64,000 nt of DNA, taken from the NCBI RefSeq assembly GCF_001652725.1, contig NZ_LWHJ01000032.1, positions 92,158 through 156,157 of the forward strand, read 5' to 3'. Within the stretch, counting starts at the first letter, position 1. The number at the start of each line of letters is the position of its first letter. The notes beneath the pieces are model-generated. The model saw only the letters and a list, made by a program, of their open reading frames with translations. It did not search any database and was not told the DNA's origin. The DNA comes from Pedobacter psychrophilus. GTDB taxonomy: Bacteria; Bacteroidota; Bacteroidia; Sphingobacteriales; Sphingobacteriaceae. Below are positions 42,369-52,365 of the stretch, one piece after another. A program made the translations under genes and the position numbers.

Positions 42369-43115
42369 TTATTTTAATAGATTTTTGACAAGCGGAGAAT
42401 TGATTTCCTTTAAACCTTCAACTGCCAATTCTGCGACTTTAGTAGCACCAAACTCACATAGATGAGTGTCGTCTTTCTTTCCATCTGGTAATTTTGATGT
42501 TACACCAGGTTGCACATATAAAAATAATTTTTTAGATTCTTCTGGACCATATTTCTCAATCATTTGAGTTGTAGTTTTATTTAAATCAACTAATGGTATA
42601 TTCATCTCTTTAGCCAAATCTCTAATGACAGAAACATATTCAGAATGGGTATCTTTTAATTTCCCATTTGAATCAAAAGTTCTTCTTGCAATCGAAGTAA
42701 ACAAAATTGGATGAGCTCCTTTTGATAATACCTCACTCACATAATTTTTAATATTTTCTTTAAAAGATGTTTGCGGGTCTGTATGCCTTAAAGAATCAGG
42801 TTTTTCGTCATTATGGCCAAATTGTATAAATACATAATCATCAGCTTTAATACGAGTTATCGCTTTATTCCATAAACCTTCATCTCTATAAGATTTAGAA
42901 CTTCTTCCGCTAGCTGCTAGATTATTTATTACGGTTTGGTCATTGAAAAAAATATTAATCATTTGCATCCATCCTCTTCCTGGATAATTATTTTCAGTAG
43001 ACGCATTATACATAGTAGAATCTCCAATTGAATAGATGGTTTTTTTATCACTATTTTTAAAAGCCATTATTATAACTATAATGGGAATAATGAATAGAAT
43101 CTTTCTTTTTGTCAT
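42369..43115 (-). CDS. SGNH/GDSL esterase, rhamnogalacturonan acetylesterase-like (CE12 type), paralogue 2
   Basis: The 248-residue protein has an N-terminal hydrophobic segment (ILFIIPIIVIIMAF) and SGNH blocks YSIGDSTMYN, LAASGRSSKSY, FIQFGHNDEKPDS and KKDDTHLCEFGA. It is collinear with the downstream paralogue and clearly related throughout (shared KEMNIPL and PEESKKLFLY), so the pair arose by tandem duplication. It is the first gene of a two-gene unit that diverges from susC, with the palindrome 43198-43243 between. Confidence 0.9.
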   Translation of the reverse strand: MTKRKILFIIPIIVIIMAFKNSDKKTIYSIGDSTMYNASTENNYPGRGWMQMINIFFNDQTVINNLAASGRSSKSYRDEGLWNKAITRIKADDYVFIQFGHNDEKPDSLRHTDPQTSFKENIKNYVSEVLSKGAHPILFTSIARRTFDSNGKLKDTHSEYVSVIRDLAKEMNIPLVDLNKTTTQMIEKYGPEESKKLFLYVQPGVTSKLPDGKKDDTHLCEFGATKVAELAVEGLKEINSPLVKNLLK

Positions 43116-43197
43116 TAGTTTAAATAATTAAGGTTTAAAAATGTAAGTACTAAAATACTTTTTAAAAGCTTTTAAATCAGCTTTTGTAGTGTTTTTT

Positions 43198-43243
43198 TTA
43201 ATGGTAGCGTTCTCGATAAAAGTTTCGAGAACGCTACCATTAA
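43198..43243. promoter_or_regulatory. 19-bp perfect palindrome, candidate LacI-family operator in the divergent susC promoter region
   Basis: TTAATGGTAGCGTTCTCGA (43198-43216) is repeated exactly inverted at 43225-43243 with an 8-base spacer. It contains CGTTCTCG (43208-43215) and CGAGAACG (43226-43233), the half-site also seen at 54512-54537 and 62189-62214. It lies between the esterase pair and susC, so it could control both. A hairpin role in RNA is the alternative. Confidence 0.65.
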
Positions 43244-43397
43244 TTTTTCATAGCAATTAAATCATTTCGTCGTCAGAAAAATGTAACCTTGTTTTAGCGA
43301 ATTAGTGAAATTAAATCATTTTTCAAATGTATTAATGATTGTTAGGTCTCATAAAATGAATATTAAACTCTTAAGTACTAAAAATTAACATACTATT

Positions 43398-46300
43398 ATG
43401 ATGAGAAAATTACTTAAACTATTTATCCTGTTTTTATTGTTTAATCATTCTAATCTTTTAGCTCAAAATATAATCATAAAAGGAAGTGTAATTAGCAATC
43501 TTGATAAACAACCATTAATTGGAGCAAGTGTAGGTATAAAAGGGACTACAAAAGGTACGATAACTGATGATAAAGGTAATTATACTTTAAGTATCCCAAC
43601 TAAAGATGTTTCTAAAACCATTTTAATCGCTAGATATATAGGTTTTATAGCAGCAGAAATTAGCGTAGCTAATAAAACTATTGTGAATTTCAGTTTAATT
43701 GAAGATGCACTGCAATTGAAAGAGGTAGTTGCTATCGGTTACGCTACCATTGGTCGTAAAGATTTAACAGGGGCTGTATCTTCCATAAATGCTAAGCAGT
43801 TGAAAGATATTCCATTAAGCTCTGCAGCTGAAGCGTTGACAGGTAGACTGGCGGGTGTGCAAGTTACAAGTTCTGAGGGAGCTCCTGGAGCAGAAGTACA
43901 AATAAAGATTAGGGGTGGCGGTTCTATTACTCAAGATAATTCGCCTTTGTATATCATTGATGGAATTCAAGTAGAAGATGGATTGAATAATATTTCTCCA
44001 CAAGATATTGAGTCAATTGATGTTCTAAAAGACGCCTCTTCAACCTCAATTTATGGAGCAAGGGGAGCAAATGGTGTTATTATCATAACTACTAAAGGAG
44101 GTAAAGATGCAAAGCCTCAGGTTACTTACAGTAATATCTTAGGGATAAAAAGTCTTTCAAAAAAGCTTGATGTAATGAATCCTTATGAATACGTGGTAAG
44201 ACAATATGAAAAATCTAGAGGATTAACAAATACAGAATCTAGTTTTCAGACCCGATATGGAACCTGGGCAGATATAGAACAATATAAAAATGTTCCTTTT
44301 ATTGATTGGCAAGAGCAAACTTTTGGTAATGATGCCTTTATGCAAACCCATAATTTTGGTATTAACGGAGGGAATAAGATAAGTCAATATAATTTAAGTT
44401 TAACAAGTAACAATGAAGACGGAATAATGATAAATTCTAGTTTAAAGCGCAAACTAGTAAATTTTAGATTCGATACACAAGTAAGTGAGGGTTTGAAGGC
44501 GGGTTTTAATGTTCGATTTAGTGATCAAGATATTGGTGGTTCAGGAACCTCAAATGATGGTTCATCTACATTAAACACACTTAGGCACACTATTAAATTT
44601 AGACCGCTTGAGGCAGGAGGAATAAGTTTGGATGAGGATGATGAGCAATATTATTCAGATACTAATACAGGTAATGCAATTGGGATTATAAATCCTATCC
44701 AATTAAGTAATGCCTTATTTAGAAACAGGTCTGCTAGGGTCATTAATTTGAATGGCTATGCAAATTACAAATTTGACAAGCATTTTTCTTTTAGAAGTAC
44801 TTTAGGTATAAATTATAACAATCAACTTCTAGAAAACTTTGAAGACGGTATTACCTCTAGAGCAAGAATAGTGGGAGCAAATTTACCAATTGTGGGAGTG
44901 TTGCAAACAGATTTAAACACATTATTGAACTCAAATGTACTAACCTATAATTTTACTAAATCTAAGAAACATAAACTAGATATTTTACTGGGAAATGAGC
45001 TATATAATATAACTAGCAATACAGAAGATAACCAACTAAGATATTTTCCAGCAAATATTTCCTCTGAGAAAGCTTTAGGTCAGTTGAATTTAGGAACCAT
45101 ATTCCCTGGCTATCCTATAACGAATAAAGCAGAGTCTAAGACAGTATCTTTCTTTGGAAGATCAAATTATTCATTTAATCAGAAGTACCTTGCCAGCCTA
45201 AGTTTAAGAGCAGATGCTTCTTCAAGGTTTTCTGAGGAAAATAGATGGGGTTATTTTCCATCTGGTGCCTTTGCCTGGCGAATCTCTGAAGAAAAATTTC
45301 TAGAAGATATTCCTATTATTTCTGATTTAAAATTGAGACTCAGTTATGGCTCTGCAGGAAATGACAGAATATCAGACTATTTATATCAAAACATCTATAC
45401 AGCAAGCGCTCGTTATGCATTAAATGAACAAATAATCCCGGCTTATGCAGCAGCAAATTTGGCGAATAAAAATTTAGTTTGGGAAACCACTATTTCTAAA
45501 AACATCGGATTAGATATTTCATTATGGAAAGATAAAGTTCAGTTAACTGTTGATGCCTATAAAAACAAGGTAAATAACTTATTGATTAACGTTCCAATTC
45601 CATCTACTACAGGTTATAATACTCAACTTCAAAATATTGGAAATACATCGAATAAAGGTTTAGAGTTTCAATTAAGTGCAGTAACTATAAATAAGAAAAA
45701 TTTTAGTTGGAATAATACATTTAACATCTCATTTAATAGAAATAAGATTGAGAAATTGGCTAATAATCAATCTTCTTATTTTGAGAATTCTGGATTTGGA
45801 ATTTCAGGACAACCTGCAGATTATATTGTAAAAGTAGGAGAGCCTGTAGGTACAATGTATGGTTATGTTAATGATGGCTTTTATAAAACAGATGATTTTA
45901 ACTATGACCCCGCTACTTCTATATATACTCTTAAAGCTAATGTGCCCAATGCCGCAGGAGTGATTGGCACCCCTCAACCAGGATGGATGAAATTAAAAGA
46001 TTTAGATGGAAATAATATTATAAATGAAAACGATAAAACAATAATAGGTAATGCTAATCCTAAATTTATTGGTGGTCTAAATCAGCAGTTTGTATATAAA
46101 AATTTTGATATGAGTGTTTTCGTAAATTTTGTTTTTGGAAATGATGTTTACAATGCAAATAAAATTGAATTTACTAACGGATATAGTAGTTACACAAATT
46201 CTTTAAGTATTGTAAATAATAGATGGAAAACTATCGATCAAAATGGAAACCTTGTTCAACAACTAATAACTGTTGGGGGACAACAGGTTGTTACAGGTGC

Positions 46301-46646
46301 AGCACCAGATGTATTAAATTCAATTAATAAAGATGCTTCAACCTGGATTCCAATTAGCGGAGTAGGTGCATGGTTTCCAACATCTTGGGCTATAGAAGAT
46401 GGATCTTTTTTAAGGATTAACAACATCACTTTTGGTTATACACTACCAACCAAAATAGTGAAGCATATAGGGATTAACAAGATGCGTCTTTATGGAACAG
46501 TAAATAATCTTGCAGTAATCACCGGATATTCTGGTTATGATCCAGAAGTTAATACTAGAAGAAGTGTTCCAGTTACTCCAGGCGTAGATTATTCCGCTTA
46601 TCCAAGAAATAAAACTTTTATTGTTGGACTTAATTTATCATTATAA
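43398..46646 (+). CDS. SusC/RagA-family TonB-dependent outer membrane transporter
   Basis: The 1082-residue protein has a signal peptide (LFILFLLFNHSNLLAQ), a carboxypeptidase-regulatory-like domain (about 25-105, GASVGIKGTTKGTITDDKGN), a plug domain (KDLTGAVSSINAKQLKDIPL, SIDVLKDASSTSIYGARGAN with GVIIITTKGG) and a 22-strand barrel ending FIVGLNLSL. It imports oligosaccharides with the SusD lipoprotein encoded 11 bases downstream. The substrate is inferred to be pectic from the neighbouring esterases and PL1 lyase. There is no STN domain or ECF/FecR pair here, which fits control by the LacI regulator. Confidence 0.96.
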   Translation: MMRKLLKLFILFLLFNHSNLLAQNIIIKGSVISNLDKQPLIGASVGIKGTTKGTITDDKGNYTLSIPTKDVSKTILIARYIGFIAAEISVANKTIVNFSLIEDALQLKEVVAIGYATIGRKDLTGAVSSINAKQLKDIPLSSAAEALTGRLAGVQVTSSEGAPGAEVQIKIRGGGSITQDNSPLYIIDGIQVEDGLNNISPQDIESIDVLKDASSTSIYGARGANGVIIITTKGGKDAKPQVTYSNILGIKSLSKKLDVMNPYEYVVRQYEKSRGLTNTESSFQTRYGTWADIEQYKNVPFIDWQEQTFGNDAFMQTHNFGINGGNKISQYNLSLTSNNEDGIMINSSLKRKLVNFRFDTQVSEGLKAGFNVRFSDQDIGGSGTSNDGSSTLNTLRHTIKFRPLEAGGISLDEDDEQYYSDTNTGNAIGIINPIQLSNALFRNRSARVINLNGYANYKFDKHFSFRSTLGINYNNQLLENFEDGITSRARIVGANLPIVGVLQTDLNTLLNSNVLTYNFTKSKKHKLDILLGNELYNITSNTEDNQLRYFPANISSEKALGQLNLGTIFPGYPITNKAESKTVSFFGRSNYSFNQKYLASLSLRADASSRFSEENRWGYFPSGAFAWRISEEKFLEDIPIISDLKLRLSYGSAGNDRISDYLYQNIYTASARYALNEQIIPAYAAANLANKNLVWETTISKNIGLDISLWKDKVQLTVDAYKNKVNNLLINVPIPSTTGYNTQLQNIGNTSNKGLEFQLSAVTINKKNFSWNNTFNISFNRNKIEKLANNQSSYFENSGFGISGQPADYIVKVGEPVGTMYGYVNDGFYKTDDFNYDPATSIYTLKANVPNAAGVIGTPQPGWMKLKDLDGNNIINENDKTIIGNANPKFIGGLNQQFVYKNFDMSVFVNFVFGNDVYNANKIEFTNGYSSYTNSLSIVNNRWKTIDQNGNLVQQLITVGGQQVVTGAAPDVLNSINKDASTWIPISGVGAWFPTSWAIEDGSFLRINNITFGYTLPTKIVKHIGINKMRLYGTVNNLAVITGYSGYDPEVNTRRSVPVTPGVDYSAYPRNKTFIVGLNLSL

Positions 46647-46657
46647 AACTTATTATC

Positions 46658-48418
46658 ATGAAAAAAAGATTGCTATATATAATTATTGCTTTGAGTGGTA
46701 TTTTAGGAATTGCTTCGTGTGAGAAATACTTGAATTTAGCACCTCCTTCAGCTTTTGATGAAAACTATGTTTTTAGTAACGTTCCTAACGCAACAAGCGC
46801 AGTTTTAGGTGCTTACGATCGTCTAGCTGGCCTTCAAGCATATGGAAGCAGATTAAGTTTAATTTATCCTTACGATTCGGACGAAATGGTAGGAGTTTTA
46901 AATGGGACTAGTCCAGATAATAGTTCTAGAGATTTTTCGAGGTATAACCTTCAACCCTCAAATGCACAATTAACCTTACCCTTTGAGCAACTTTATGCTG
47001 GTGTTGAACGGGCAAATATTTGCATTAAAAATATTCCTTCTATGGAATTATATAAGAATGGAACCACTCAACAACAAACAAGCCTAAAAAGACTTTATGG
47101 AGAGTCATTGACCCTAAGAGCTCAATTTTACTTAGAATTAGTTAGAAACTGGGGAGATATTCCAGCTCCTTTTAAACCAGCAATAGATTTAGATAATGTT
47201 TTCCTTGAAAAAACTGATAGAGATAGTATTTATGATAAAATATTAGATGATTTAGCTGTTGCTTCTGAATTATTACCTTGGAGAACAACTGTCCCATCTG
47301 ATGAAAGAATAACAAAAGGTGCTGCTAAAGCTTTAAGGGCAAGGATTGCATTATATAGAGCCGGTTATTCTTTAAGAAGAGATTCTCGAATAATGGAACG
47401 CAGACCAGATTCTTTAAAGTACTATAAAATTGTAAGAGATGAATGTGCGGACTTGATGGACCACAGGGATCAACATACACTTAATCCTAATATTCAGGCC
47501 GTTTTCAAGGAAGGTATAGATTCTTATAAAATTGATCCTTACGGAGAAGTAATGTTTGAAGTAGCAATGGCAAGAGAAACAGATAGTAATATTGGATATT
47601 ACGATGGTCCACGGTTTTATGTACCTGGTAATACAGCTTTACTCGGAAACGGACAGATTAGAATAGTTCCAACATATTTTTATGCTTTTGATTCGCTTGA
47701 CACAAGAAGGGATGTTACTACAGCCCCCTATTATAATTCCCCAGAATATTATAAAAATGTTCAAACTTTAGTTAACATGACTAGTGGCAAGTTTAGATCT
47801 GATTGGATCACGCCACGCTTAAGTTCTTCCATACAAGCTACGGGTATTAACTGGCCATTAATTAGGTTTTCAGATGTATTATTAATGTTTGCCGAGGCAG
47901 AGAATGTAATTAATAATGGTCCAACAGCTAAAGCAATAACTGCATTTGAGGAAATCAGGAAAAGAGCTTTTGGTGGAAATGTATCTTTAATTGGGGTTAC
48001 GCCAACAACTAAAGATGGCTTTTTTAAAGCTTTAGTAAATGAGAGATTTTTTGAGTTTGGAGGAGAAGGGATTAGAAAATATGATTTAATCAGATGGAAT
48101 TTAATAAATCAAAAGATTTTAGAAACTAGGGCCAATCTTACAAAAATGAGGTTGAGACAGGCACCATATAATAATCTTCCCCAATATATTTATTATAAAC
48201 CATCCTTATCAACGGTAGTTATCGCGGGTTCTTTATACAAACCCACCCCTATTGTTGCCCCGGTTGGTTTTACTAGGGTAAATTGGATAATATCTCTTAC
48301 TGATGTCTTTATTACCAATGTAGCTCAATTATTTCAACCTAACAAAAACGAATTATTACCATTACCGCAATCAGCCATTGATTCAAATCCAAAATTAAAA
48401 CAAGATTATGGATACTAG
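46658..48418 (+). CDS. SusD/RagB-family nutrient-binding outer membrane lipoprotein
   Basis: The 586-residue protein has a lipoprotein signal (IIIALSGILGIASC), with Cys about residue 21. It is SusD-like throughout: YLNLAPPSAFDENYVF at the start, GESLTLRAQFYLELVRNWGD in the TPR-like region, RFSDVLLMFAEAENV and ERFFEFGGEGIRKYDLIRWN, and the C-terminal LPLPQSAIDSNPKLKQDYGY. It captures glycans at the cell surface and caps the SusC barrel. Confidence 0.96.
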   Translation: MKKRLLYIIIALSGILGIASCEKYLNLAPPSAFDENYVFSNVPNATSAVLGAYDRLAGLQAYGSRLSLIYPYDSDEMVGVLNGTSPDNSSRDFSRYNLQPSNAQLTLPFEQLYAGVERANICIKNIPSMELYKNGTTQQQTSLKRLYGESLTLRAQFYLELVRNWGDIPAPFKPAIDLDNVFLEKTDRDSIYDKILDDLAVASELLPWRTTVPSDERITKGAAKALRARIALYRAGYSLRRDSRIMERRPDSLKYYKIVRDECADLMDHRDQHTLNPNIQAVFKEGIDSYKIDPYGEVMFEVAMARETDSNIGYYDGPRFYVPGNTALLGNGQIRIVPTYFYAFDSLDTRRDVTTAPYYNSPEYYKNVQTLVNMTSGKFRSDWITPRLSSSIQATGINWPLIRFSDVLLMFAEAENVINNGPTAKAITAFEEIRKRAFGGNVSLIGVTPTTKDGFFKALVNERFFEFGGEGIRKYDLIRWNLINQKILETRANLTKMRLRQAPYNNLPQYIYYKPSLSTVVIAGSLYKPTPIVAPVGFTRVNWIISLTDVFITNVAQLFQPNKNELLPLPQSAIDSNPKLKQDYGY

Positions 48419-48515
48419 AGAAAAGGTCAAAAAATATAAAATCAGAATATAAACTCTTGAAAGTTTAAATAATTACTTCCTTAAAAATAGAATATAAATA
48501 TTTTAAATAGCAATT

Positions 48516-51500
48516 ATGATTAAAAAACTACTCGTATTTACAGTTTGGTGTTGCTTCATAACAAAATTTTTATCAGCACAAACTGTTGCAGAAGCCAATT
48601 GGGCATTAACAGCTAATCAGAATGCTTCGGTAAGTGGGAATATAACTGCTTTAAGCCAGGCTTTGGCGGGATTAAATATTCAGGATTATATTTCTGGAGG
48701 TATCAGAACAATACCTACAAGCGGTTCTTGGCCAGCCCAAAGCAATTTAGATGCTAGCAGGTATTTGCAATATACTGTAAAACCTACCAGTGGCAATGTG
48801 CTTAATATCAGTTCAATAAATGCATCTCTTAGTTTTAATGGCTCTGGTACAGGAAGGGCGATTTTATCTTGGTCAACAGATAAAGTAAATTTCACCCAAA
48901 TTAGTAGCACCATTACGCTTAATTCATCATCTACACCAACTGTTTATACGTTTAATAGTCTTAATATAAACGTTCAAGAAGCTGATACCCTTTATTTAAG
49001 AATCTATCCCTGGACAACGGGACTAGTTGCTGGTAAATATTTGATAACTAAAGCCATTAAAATTTCAGGCAAAACATTCCCCGCTGCCAATGTAACTTGG
49101 CCCCTAATAGCAAATCAAATGGCTACAACAGTTGGTAATATTTATGCCAGTTCACAGTTTCTAAAAAATTTAACAATAAATAACTATCTCTCTAGTAATG
49201 GCGGTCAGCGTATAATTGCTACAGGCAATACCTGGCCAAACGAGTCTGTACCAAATATTAACAGATATATACAGTATAAGGTTTCACCAACCGCCCCTAA
49301 TCAAATGCGGGTGAGTGAAATTAATGTTCCGCTAAGTTTTAATTCTGCGTCTAATGCCAAAGCAAAAATTGCTTACGCAGTTGATACAACCAGCTTTACC
49401 TCCTTAGTTAATGAGCTTGCTTTGGCATCAGGCACTGTACCAGTTAACCATAAATTCAGTAATTTAAATATTACAGTGCCTATTGGGCAGTCGCTTTATA
49501 TTCGGATCTATCCATGGACAAATGGTGAAATAGCAAATAAGTATTTAGTATCTAAAAATGTTTCTATTAAAATGGATACTGAAGTTTCACAACAAATAGC
49601 TTTTCCAAGTGCAGAAGGGGGTGGAAAAAATGCATTAGGAGGCAGAGGTGGGAGTATTTATTATGTAACTAATTTAAATAATTCTGGAGCGGGAAGTTTA
49701 AGAGATGCGGTAAGCGCTGGAAATCGCACCGTTCTTTTTAAAGTATCAGGCACTATATATTTAGATAGTACTATTAGCATTCAGCATGATAATATTACTA
49801 TAGCTGGGCAAACTGCTCCAGGAGATGGAATTTGTTTGGCAAATTATGGTTTAGGAATACGAGCTAATCATGTGATTGTAAGATTTCTTAGGTCAAGACC
49901 TGGAGATGTAATAACTGACCCCCGCGATTCATCTAAATTGGTGGATGCGATGTATAATAATTTTGGCTCGCCAATAACTAATCCTTATAAAAACATTATT
50001 GTTGATCATTGTTCATTAAGTTGGTCTACAGATGAAACAGGCTCTTTTTATGCCATTTCTAATTTCACATTACAATGGAGTATTTTAAGTGAAAGTCTTT
50101 ATTTAGCGACACATCCAAAACCTACACCACATGGTTATGGAGGAATATGGGGCGGCCAAAATGCCTCTTTCCACCATAATCTGATAGCTAGTCATTATAA
50201 CAGAAATCCGCGTTTTTCAGGAAGTCAAAATAGCGGGCAGCCAGAGCTAGAATACGTTGATTTTAGAAATAATGTGGTTTTTAACTGGTATGGTAGTACT
50301 TATGGTGGTATTGGCGGACATCAGAATATGGTGAACAATTATTACAAAAGTGGTCCTGCCACAGCTGCTACTTTTAGAAAAAAGAAGATATTAGATTATA
50401 GTAACAATACCACTATTCAGCATGGGAAGTTTTTTATTACTGGTAATTATGTGAATGGTTTTGCTGACGTAACTGCGAATAATTGGTTAGGTGTTGAAAT
50501 AGATGCTCCAATACCAATTGATTCCATTAAAGTAACCAGTCCATTTTACATTACTCCAATAATTACCCAAACTGCAACAGATGCTTACAATTCTGTATTA
50601 AATAATGGGGGTGCCACATTACCAAGAAGAGATACTGTTGATAGAAGAATTATTAAAGAAACTACTACTGGCATAGCAACTTATGCAGATGCGAGTTTTA
50701 ATGTATCGGGTATGGTTAGTCCATCTGGAATCATAAATAGTCAAACAACTGTTGGAGGTTGGCCAACATTAAGCAGTACTACTTATGCCAAAGATACGGA
50801 TGGTGATGGACTACCAGATTGGTGGGAAGCTATGAGAAATGGAGGGGGCGTTGATTCTACCTCTTTAAATAGAAATTCTTTTGATTTAGATGGATATACT
50901 TTATTAGAAAATTATATCAATAACATTCCTTCTCCAGATACGCAGGTCTCTTTTACCAATCTGTCAGGTATTCGAGTAAACACAGATTCTGCTAGTATCT
51001 CTTTTAATATTAATTGGGCTAAAGATCAGTTTAATCTAGGTCTTTATAGATCATATGACAATGTTACTTTCACAAAGATTAAGAATGTAGATGCCAATAT
51101 TAATAGCACCAATTATTCTTTTTTAGATGATAATGCTACAACATCAGCAGTATATTATAAAATTGGGAGCAAAAGAATTGATAATTCTGGAGTTGTTTTT
51201 TACAGTAATGTAGTTGAAGTTCCTAGTACAGAGCAATCTGTTTTATTTCAAGAATTAATTTCATTTAGTGCTTCAAAACCAAGCATTTCTACTGGTATGG
51301 TTATATTGAGTTGGGAGATAGGAGAAACCAATACTATTAAATGGTTTGATTTAGAAAGGAAATCAGATAGTGGGGATTTTAATTATATAAAAGGAATTTA
51401 TTCTGGCGATAGTAAAAAATACAGCATTACAGATTATCCAAACTTATCAGAACCTAATTATTACAGGTTAAAAATCAATAAAACTAACGGCGAAAAATTA

Positions 51501-51779
51501 TATAGCAATATTTTAGCTGTTAATAAATTGCATATAGAGGAATTAAAAGTTTTTCCTAATCCGGCTCAAAATATCCTCTGGATAAATTATCCCAAAGTTG
51601 TTTCTACATCTATTATATTTATTTATAGCATAGATGGAAAGCTATTAAACCAGTCGATTTTAGAGACTGGGAGTACTCAAACTACTTTTAATATTACAAA
51701 TCTTGCAACAGGAACCTATACACTCGTCTATTTAAATTCTTCCAAAAAATTAACTACAAACTTTATTAAAACAAACTAA
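48516..51779 (+). CDS. PL1-family pectate lyase with two N-terminal repeated domains and T9SS sorting signal
   Basis: The 1087-residue protein has a signal peptide to about residue 21 and two related domains of about 160 residues (about 29-187 and 193-352), each running from W-x-L-x-x-N-Q to YLRIYPWT-type and KYL-x-x-K motifs. A PL1 beta-helix follows from about 360 to 690 (GRGGSIYYVTNLNNSGAGSL, ITIAGQTAPGDGICLANYGL, IIVDHCSLSWSTDETGS), then a DTDGDGLPDWWE calcium-binding-like motif, a beta-rich region and a type IX secretion C-terminal domain (VFPNPAQNILWI, about 1007). It should cleave polygalacturonate at the cell surface. The N-terminal domains are probably carbohydrate-binding. Confidence 0.9.
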   Translation: MIKKLLVFTVWCCFITKFLSAQTVAEANWALTANQNASVSGNITALSQALAGLNIQDYISGGIRTIPTSGSWPAQSNLDASRYLQYTVKPTSGNVLNISSINASLSFNGSGTGRAILSWSTDKVNFTQISSTITLNSSSTPTVYTFNSLNINVQEADTLYLRIYPWTTGLVAGKYLITKAIKISGKTFPAANVTWPLIANQMATTVGNIYASSQFLKNLTINNYLSSNGGQRIIATGNTWPNESVPNINRYIQYKVSPTAPNQMRVSEINVPLSFNSASNAKAKIAYAVDTTSFTSLVNELALASGTVPVNHKFSNLNITVPIGQSLYIRIYPWTNGEIANKYLVSKNVSIKMDTEVSQQIAFPSAEGGGKNALGGRGGSIYYVTNLNNSGAGSLRDAVSAGNRTVLFKVSGTIYLDSTISIQHDNITIAGQTAPGDGICLANYGLGIRANHVIVRFLRSRPGDVITDPRDSSKLVDAMYNNFGSPITNPYKNIIVDHCSLSWSTDETGSFYAISNFTLQWSILSESLYLATHPKPTPHGYGGIWGGQNASFHHNLIASHYNRNPRFSGSQNSGQPELEYVDFRNNVVFNWYGSTYGGIGGHQNMVNNYYKSGPATAATFRKKKILDYSNNTTIQHGKFFITGNYVNGFADVTANNWLGVEIDAPIPIDSIKVTSPFYITPIITQTATDAYNSVLNNGGATLPRRDTVDRRIIKETTTGIATYADASFNVSGMVSPSGIINSQTTVGGWPTLSSTTYAKDTDGDGLPDWWEAMRNGGGVDSTSLNRNSFDLDGYTLLENYINNIPSPDTQVSFTNLSGIRVNTDSASISFNINWAKDQFNLGLYRSYDNVTFTKIKNVDANINSTNYSFLDDNATTSAVYYKIGSKRIDNSGVVFYSNVVEVPSTEQSVLFQELISFSASKPSISTGMVILSWEIGETNTIKWFDLERKSDSGDFNYIKGIYSGDSKKYSITDYPNLSEPNYYRLKINKTNGEKLYSNILAVNKLHIEELKVFPNPAQNILWINYPKVVSTSIIFIYSIDGKLLNQSILETGSTQTTFNITNLATGTYTLVYLNSSKKLTTNFIKTN

Positions 51780-51781
51780 AT

Positions 51782-52354
51782 ATGAAACATAAGCTCAAAT
51801 TTTTCACTTGTATAATTATTAATTCGCTTTTCATTATACAGCTTTCATCGGCACAAGAAAAAGTAAAAGCCATTTGGAATTTATCTAAAAATCAGGAAGT
51901 AATTACAGAGGGCAATATTAAAGCAAGTAATCAAACATTATCTAATTTAATGGTTGCTGGTTATATTTCTAGTTCTTCCCAAAGGTTATTGCCTCTAGAT
52001 TCAAATTGGCCAAAAGAAAATATTCAAAATTCTGAAAGATATACAGAATATACTGTTAAAGCAGAAAAAGGGGATCTAAAAATATCTAGTGTTGGGATGT
52101 ATTTAAGTTTCAATTCATCTTCAGCCGGAAGAGTGAATGTTTCTTATTCTGTAGACGGAAAGCACTTTAAACCCTTGCAAGAAACCATAGAGCTTGTTAC
52201 AGGTGCATTACCAAAAGAATACAAGTTCGAAAATTTGGAGATTAAAATACCAAAAGATAAAACCTTTTATTTAAGGGTTTACCCATGGACTACAAATGTA
52301 ATAACATCTAAATATCTGGTAACTAAAGAAGTATTAATAATAGGAACACTTTAA
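51782..52354 (+). CDS. Secreted single-domain protein homologous to the pectate lyase N-terminal repeats
   Basis: The 190-residue protein has a signal peptide (IIINSLFIIQLSSAQ) and one copy of the domain found twice in the preceding lyase: AIWNLSKNQ, then AGYISSSSQRLLP, WPKENIQNSERYTEYTVK, LSFNSSSAGRVNVSYSVDG, LPKEYKFENLEIKIP, FYLRVYPWT and KYLVTKEV. No T9SS tag is present, so it may stay in the periplasm or leave by another route. The gene starts two bases after the lyase stop. It is probably a free carbohydrate-binding module; this is inference. Confidence 0.7.
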   Translation: MKHKLKFFTCIIINSLFIIQLSSAQEKVKAIWNLSKNQEVITEGNIKASNQTLSNLMVAGYISSSSQRLLPLDSNWPKENIQNSERYTEYTVKAEKGDLKISSVGMYLSFNSSSAGRVNVSYSVDGKHFKPLQETIELVTGALPKEYKFENLEIKIPKDKTFYLRVYPWTTNVITSKYLVTKEVLIIGTL

Positions 52355-52365
52355 AAAATATAAAT

